Shown: positions 7,381 through 9,625 of the stretch, piece by piece
Numbering within the stretch: position 1 is the stretch's first letter
Layout: each line of letters starts with the position of its first letter
Assembly: GCF_937890665.1 (NCBI RefSeq)
Contig: NZ_CALADU010000135.1
Span: 1 to 9,625, forward strand
Length of the DNA stretch: 9,625 bases
Direction of reading: 5' to 3'
From: an uncultured Subdoligranulum sp.
Lineage (GTDB): Bacteria > Bacillota_A > Clostridia > Oscillospirales > Ruminococcaceae
The notes under the pieces: generated by a model
What the model was told of the DNA's origin: nothing
What the model saw: only the letters and a program-made list of their open reading frames with translations
Database searches by the model: none
Position numbers and translations under genes: made by a program

Positions 7381-7391
7381 GAGGATTCAGT

Positions 7392-8831
7392 ATGGATGTC
7401 GCGCAAATTGTAAAAAGCACGCAGGAACAGGGTGTTGCTGCATGGGTTGATTATCTAAATCAGTTGCGGTTGAACGAACTTCTGGCAAAGCTGACCTCAC
7501 AAAATATGAATCTTGAGCAGGCGTTGGCCGAACTTCAGAAGATGAAGGTCAATATTGCTGCCTTGATTGAAAACAATCGGGGCGGCGCAAAAGGAATGCA
7601 TGGCTTTATCGCAGAGACTGCGGAGGTTGGCATTGAAAACGCACGTAACCTGATAAAAGGATTAGACGCGGTCTGCGAGTGGATCAATAACAATGGCCCT
7701 GCAGACATTCTCAGAAATGGTACAGAAATTCAGCAAAAGTTTGTGCGATCCGGGGGGCATTTCGGCCTTGAGGCTGTCAAAGCCCATTTGGAGCAATACC
7801 CTGATTTTATTCGAAATGGCGGAAAATATCAAATTCCGAAAGATTTCTATAACGACCTCCAAAGGATTTTGGCGCTTTCTCAGGAAGAAGCAGCGAAGGA
7901 ATCTACCAGTACATATCAATTGTGGAAGTGGATTCATACCTTCTTTGAGGAAACTGGAGTTTCTCCAAGTGATTTAGAACCTGCGGTTTTAGATTATTCA
8001 GCCGTACAGGCCGGAAAAATTGGCAAAACCATTCAGCAAGAAGAAAACAACATTAAAGCGGAGGATCAGCGTCGTCGTAATGAAGCATATGAGGCCAGCA
8101 AGCCCACATTGCAGGAAGGTGTCAAGGCAGCTGGAATCTCTGCAGCGATGGAAGGCGGTATGACATTCTGCCTTGGCGTATGGAAGAAACACAAACAGGG
8201 CAAACGCCTTTCGGAGTTTACTGCGGAGGACTGGAAGGATATCGGCATTGACACCACAAAAGGAACTGTTCAAGGTGCAATCCGTGGTGGAACCGTTTAC
8301 GCAATGACAAACTTCACTGCTACACCGGCTGCGGTTGCAAATGCATTTGTCACAGCAGCTTTCGGCGTAACGGGTCAGGGAATCAAATTCCGCCGAGGCG
8401 AAATTTCGGCGGAGGAGTTTGTTGAAAATTCCGAAATCCTGTGCCTGGATGTGTCAATTAGTGCTGTTTCTGCAATGCTGGGCCAGGTGGCGATCCCAAT
8501 TCCCGTTCTGGGAGCCATGATTGGAAATGTTGCCGGGATGTTCATGTATCAGATTGCCAAGGACAATCTTAGCGAGAAAGAGCAAATACTGATCCAAGCC
8601 TATCAGGAGAGTTTTGCCGCACTAAATCAAACGCTGGATGAACGGTATTACAAGCTCCTCGCAATGTTAAAGAAAGAAATGGAAAGATTTTCATCTATGT
8701 TGGAGCTTGCGTTTGACCCAGATGTCAACATTGCATTTGATGGTTCTATCGTATTGGCCGATTATGTCGGTGTGACTCCGAAAAAAGTTCTGCGGAACAA
8801 ACGGGATATTGACCAGTATTTTCTGAATTAA
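7392..8831 (+). CDS. Two-part protein: putative PD-(D/E)xK-like nuclease region and glycine-rich hydrophobic domain
   Basis: A 479-residue protein with AGGAGG before the ATG. Residues 1-60 are helical. Residues 68-150 carry a pattern I read as restriction-endonuclease-like: GFIAE (E75), ADILRNG (D105), then IQQKF with Q114-x-K116, followed by GGKYQIPKDFY. That is E...D...QxK, the order of PD-(D/E)xK-superfamily cores. Residues 240-390 form a long Gly/Ala-rich hydrophobic domain (TFCLGVW, FVTAAFGVTGQG, VAIPIPVLGAMIGNVAGMFM). The C-terminus is helical, then LADYVGVTPKKVLRNK and a final DIDQYF. No signal peptide is seen. It sits between two other membrane-type genes of the same operon, so all three may form one complex. 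The nuclease reading is inference; the membrane region is plain. Confidence 0.7.
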   Translation: MDVAQIVKSTQEQGVAAWVDYLNQLRLNELLAKLTSQNMNLEQALAELQKMKVNIAALIENNRGGAKGMHGFIAETAEVGIENARNLIKGLDAVCEWINNNGPADILRNGTEIQQKFVRSGGHFGLEAVKAHLEQYPDFIRNGGKYQIPKDFYNDLQRILALSQEEAAKESTSTYQLWKWIHTFFEETGVSPSDLEPAVLDYSAVQAGKIGKTIQQEENNIKAEDQRRRNEAYEASKPTLQEGVKAAGISAAMEGGMTFCLGVWKKHKQGKRLSEFTAEDWKDIGIDTTKGTVQGAIRGGTVYAMTNFTATPAAVANAFVTAAFGVTGQGIKFRRGEISAEEFVENSEILCLDVSISAVSAMLGQVAIPIPVLGAMIGNVAGMFMYQIAKDNLSEKEQILIQAYQESFAALNQTLDERYYKLLAMLKKEMERFSSMLELAFDPDVNIAFDGSIVLADYVGVTPKKVLRNKRDIDQYFLN

Positions 8832-8854
8832 ACATAAATCAGGAGGAAAACGCC

Positions 8855-9379
8855 ATGGAAACTACCAATAAATGCGATTATGAGGATGACCTGCTGGAAG
8901 AGCTTCAAGGCTACAAATATAGGGAGATGTTTGAGAAAGCAAACAATATCGTGCTGGGATTTGTAGCAAGCACTACAGCTACAGGCGCTGTGCCGATTCC
9001 ATTTGCCGACGCTCCGCTTTTGGTTGGCCAGCAAGTAGCCATGATGATTGCCATTAATAAGGTGTTTGGATTTAATATCCAACGCGATGCACTCCAATCT
9101 CTGGTGGTTGCGGCTCTTGGTGTCAGTGGAGCCACTGTGATTGGTAAGACTGTAGCATCTAATCTGATGAAACTGGTTCCTGGCGCAGGTTCAGTAGCCG
9201 GCGGAGCTGTGTCTGCCGGTACAGCGGGTGTGATCACGCTTGCCCTTGGCAAAGCCTATATTGAGGTTTGCAAAGCAATAAAAATGGGAAAGTTGGATCA
9301 AAATGCCTTGACCAAAAAGGAAGGCCGAGAGATGCTGAAAAAGGCATTTAAGGAGCAGATGAAAAAAAGTAAAAAATAA
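8855..9379 (+). CDS. Stand-alone DUF697 protein without a GTPase domain
   Basis: A 174-residue protein with AGGAGG before the ATG. Residues 23-137 match the DUF697 pattern well: a leading helix (REMFEKANNIVLGFVASTTA), then GAVPIPFADAPLLVGQQVAM with the P-I-P-F-A-D-A-P signature, a second helix (MIAINKVFGF), and a C-terminal GAGSVAGGAVSAGTAGVITL hairpin ending LGKAYIEV. The tail is lysine-rich. DUF697 usually follows a Ras-like GTPase domain in one chain and helps it act at the membrane. Here only about 22 residues precede it and no P-loop (GxxxxGK[ST]) is seen in it or its neighbours, so it is a family member lacking its usual partner domain. It is the last gene of the WYL operon, 23 bases after the previous stop. 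Confidence 0.8.
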   Translation: METTNKCDYEDDLLEELQGYKYREMFEKANNIVLGFVASTTATGAVPIPFADAPLLVGQQVAMMIAINKVFGFNIQRDALQSLVVAALGVSGATVIGKTVASNLMKLVPGAGSVAGGAVSAGTAGVITLALGKAYIEVCKAIKMGKLDQNALTKKEGREMLKKAFKEQMKKSKK

Positions 9380-9442
9380 AAGTTCTGAAAAGAAATATTT
9401 TACTGAGGCGGCATTACCGTTAAGACCTCACGTGCAAAGTAT

Positions 9443-9483
9443 AAACGCCTGTGGATGCAATTTGTTCGCATCCATAGGCGTTT
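9443..9483 (+). terminator. 16-bp hairpin after the cassette
   Basis: Arms 9443-9458 and 9468-9483 pair throughout with one G-T, around a 9-base loop, starting 63 bases after the DUF697 stop. The tail is only TTTCCC, so termination may be inefficient. The outer eight pairs, AAACGCCT with AGGCGTTT, are the same as those of the hairpin at 4224-4251. Confidence 0.6.
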
Positions 9484-9495
9484 CCCGTACACAGC

Positions 9496-9538
9496 GTTAA
9501 GCCCCATAGGTGCACATTGTGTACCTATGGGGCTTAAC
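9496..9538. repeat. Perfect 16-bp inverted repeat
   Basis: GTTAAGCCCCATAGGT (9496-9511) and its exact reverse complement (9523-9538) enclose an 11-base loop that pairs further (GCAC with GTGT) to a 3-base turn, giving about 20 pairs. No T-run follows at once; TTTTT comes 17 bases later. Twelve bases separate it from the hairpin before it. It may be a second terminator or a mobile palindromic repeat. Confidence 0.65.
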
Positions 9539-9607
9539 ACGTATCGAGAGATCGTTTTTCGCAGCACTTTTCGTAAGCGTCAAATAGAAATTTAGAAAAG
9601 CACAAGG

Positions 9608-9625
9608 GTGGAGTTTTGCCTCCAC
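9608..9625. repeat. Inverted repeat cut by the window end
   Basis: GTGGAG (9608-9613) and CTCCAC (9620-9625) pair around TTTTGC. The window stops at the last base, so whether a T-run or a longer stem follows cannot be seen. Confidence 0.3.

Noticed and set aside
9443..9538. Tandem hairpins as a possible CRISPR or att array
   Set aside because: Only two palindromes of different sequence, with no direct repeats or regular spacers.

Overview
The window looks like the chromosome of a GC-rich gut Firmicute of the Oscillospiraceae/Flavonifractor type. I infer this from GC-rich flanking genes with strong AAGGAGG-type ribosome sites, a Tn4451-like large serine recombinase, and a DUF6809-type protein. 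I could not run a search, so the genus is a guess.

Layout. (1) Positions 2-911 are ordinary host-like sequence: the C-terminus of a membrane protein, a GNAT acetyltransferase and a strong terminator. (2) Positions 915-4285, mostly on the minus strand, are one end of an integrative mobilizable element that appears decayed. It holds a large serine recombinase, a small TnpW-like protein, a MobC gene broken by two in-frame stops, an intact ribbon-helix-helix relaxosome gene overlapping it by 11 bases, and a hairpin-rich oriT-like region. No relaxase gene is present. Two related three-hairpin modules in opposite orientation (2850-2975 and 3996-4145) flank the mob genes. (3) Positions 4318-5449 carry a broken remnant ORF, a DUF6809-like gene and an XRE repressor whose start codon and ribosome site sit in a hairpin. 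(4) Positions 5496-9379 form a plus-strand cassette that is visibly less GC-rich. It has a near-consensus promoter, an operator-like palindrome, a WYL-domain regulator, then three closely spaced genes: a coiled-coil/glycine-rich membrane protein, a 479-aa protein with a putative PD-(D/E)xK-like nuclease motif plus a hydrophobic glycine-rich domain, and a stand-alone DUF697 protein with no GTPase. Strong hairpins follow at 9443-9538.

The WYL cassette is the best candidate for an undescribed system. WYL proteins of this build regulate several known phage-defence loci, and the three downstream genes combine membrane-seeking and possibly nucleolytic parts. A defence or membrane-damage role is inference only.
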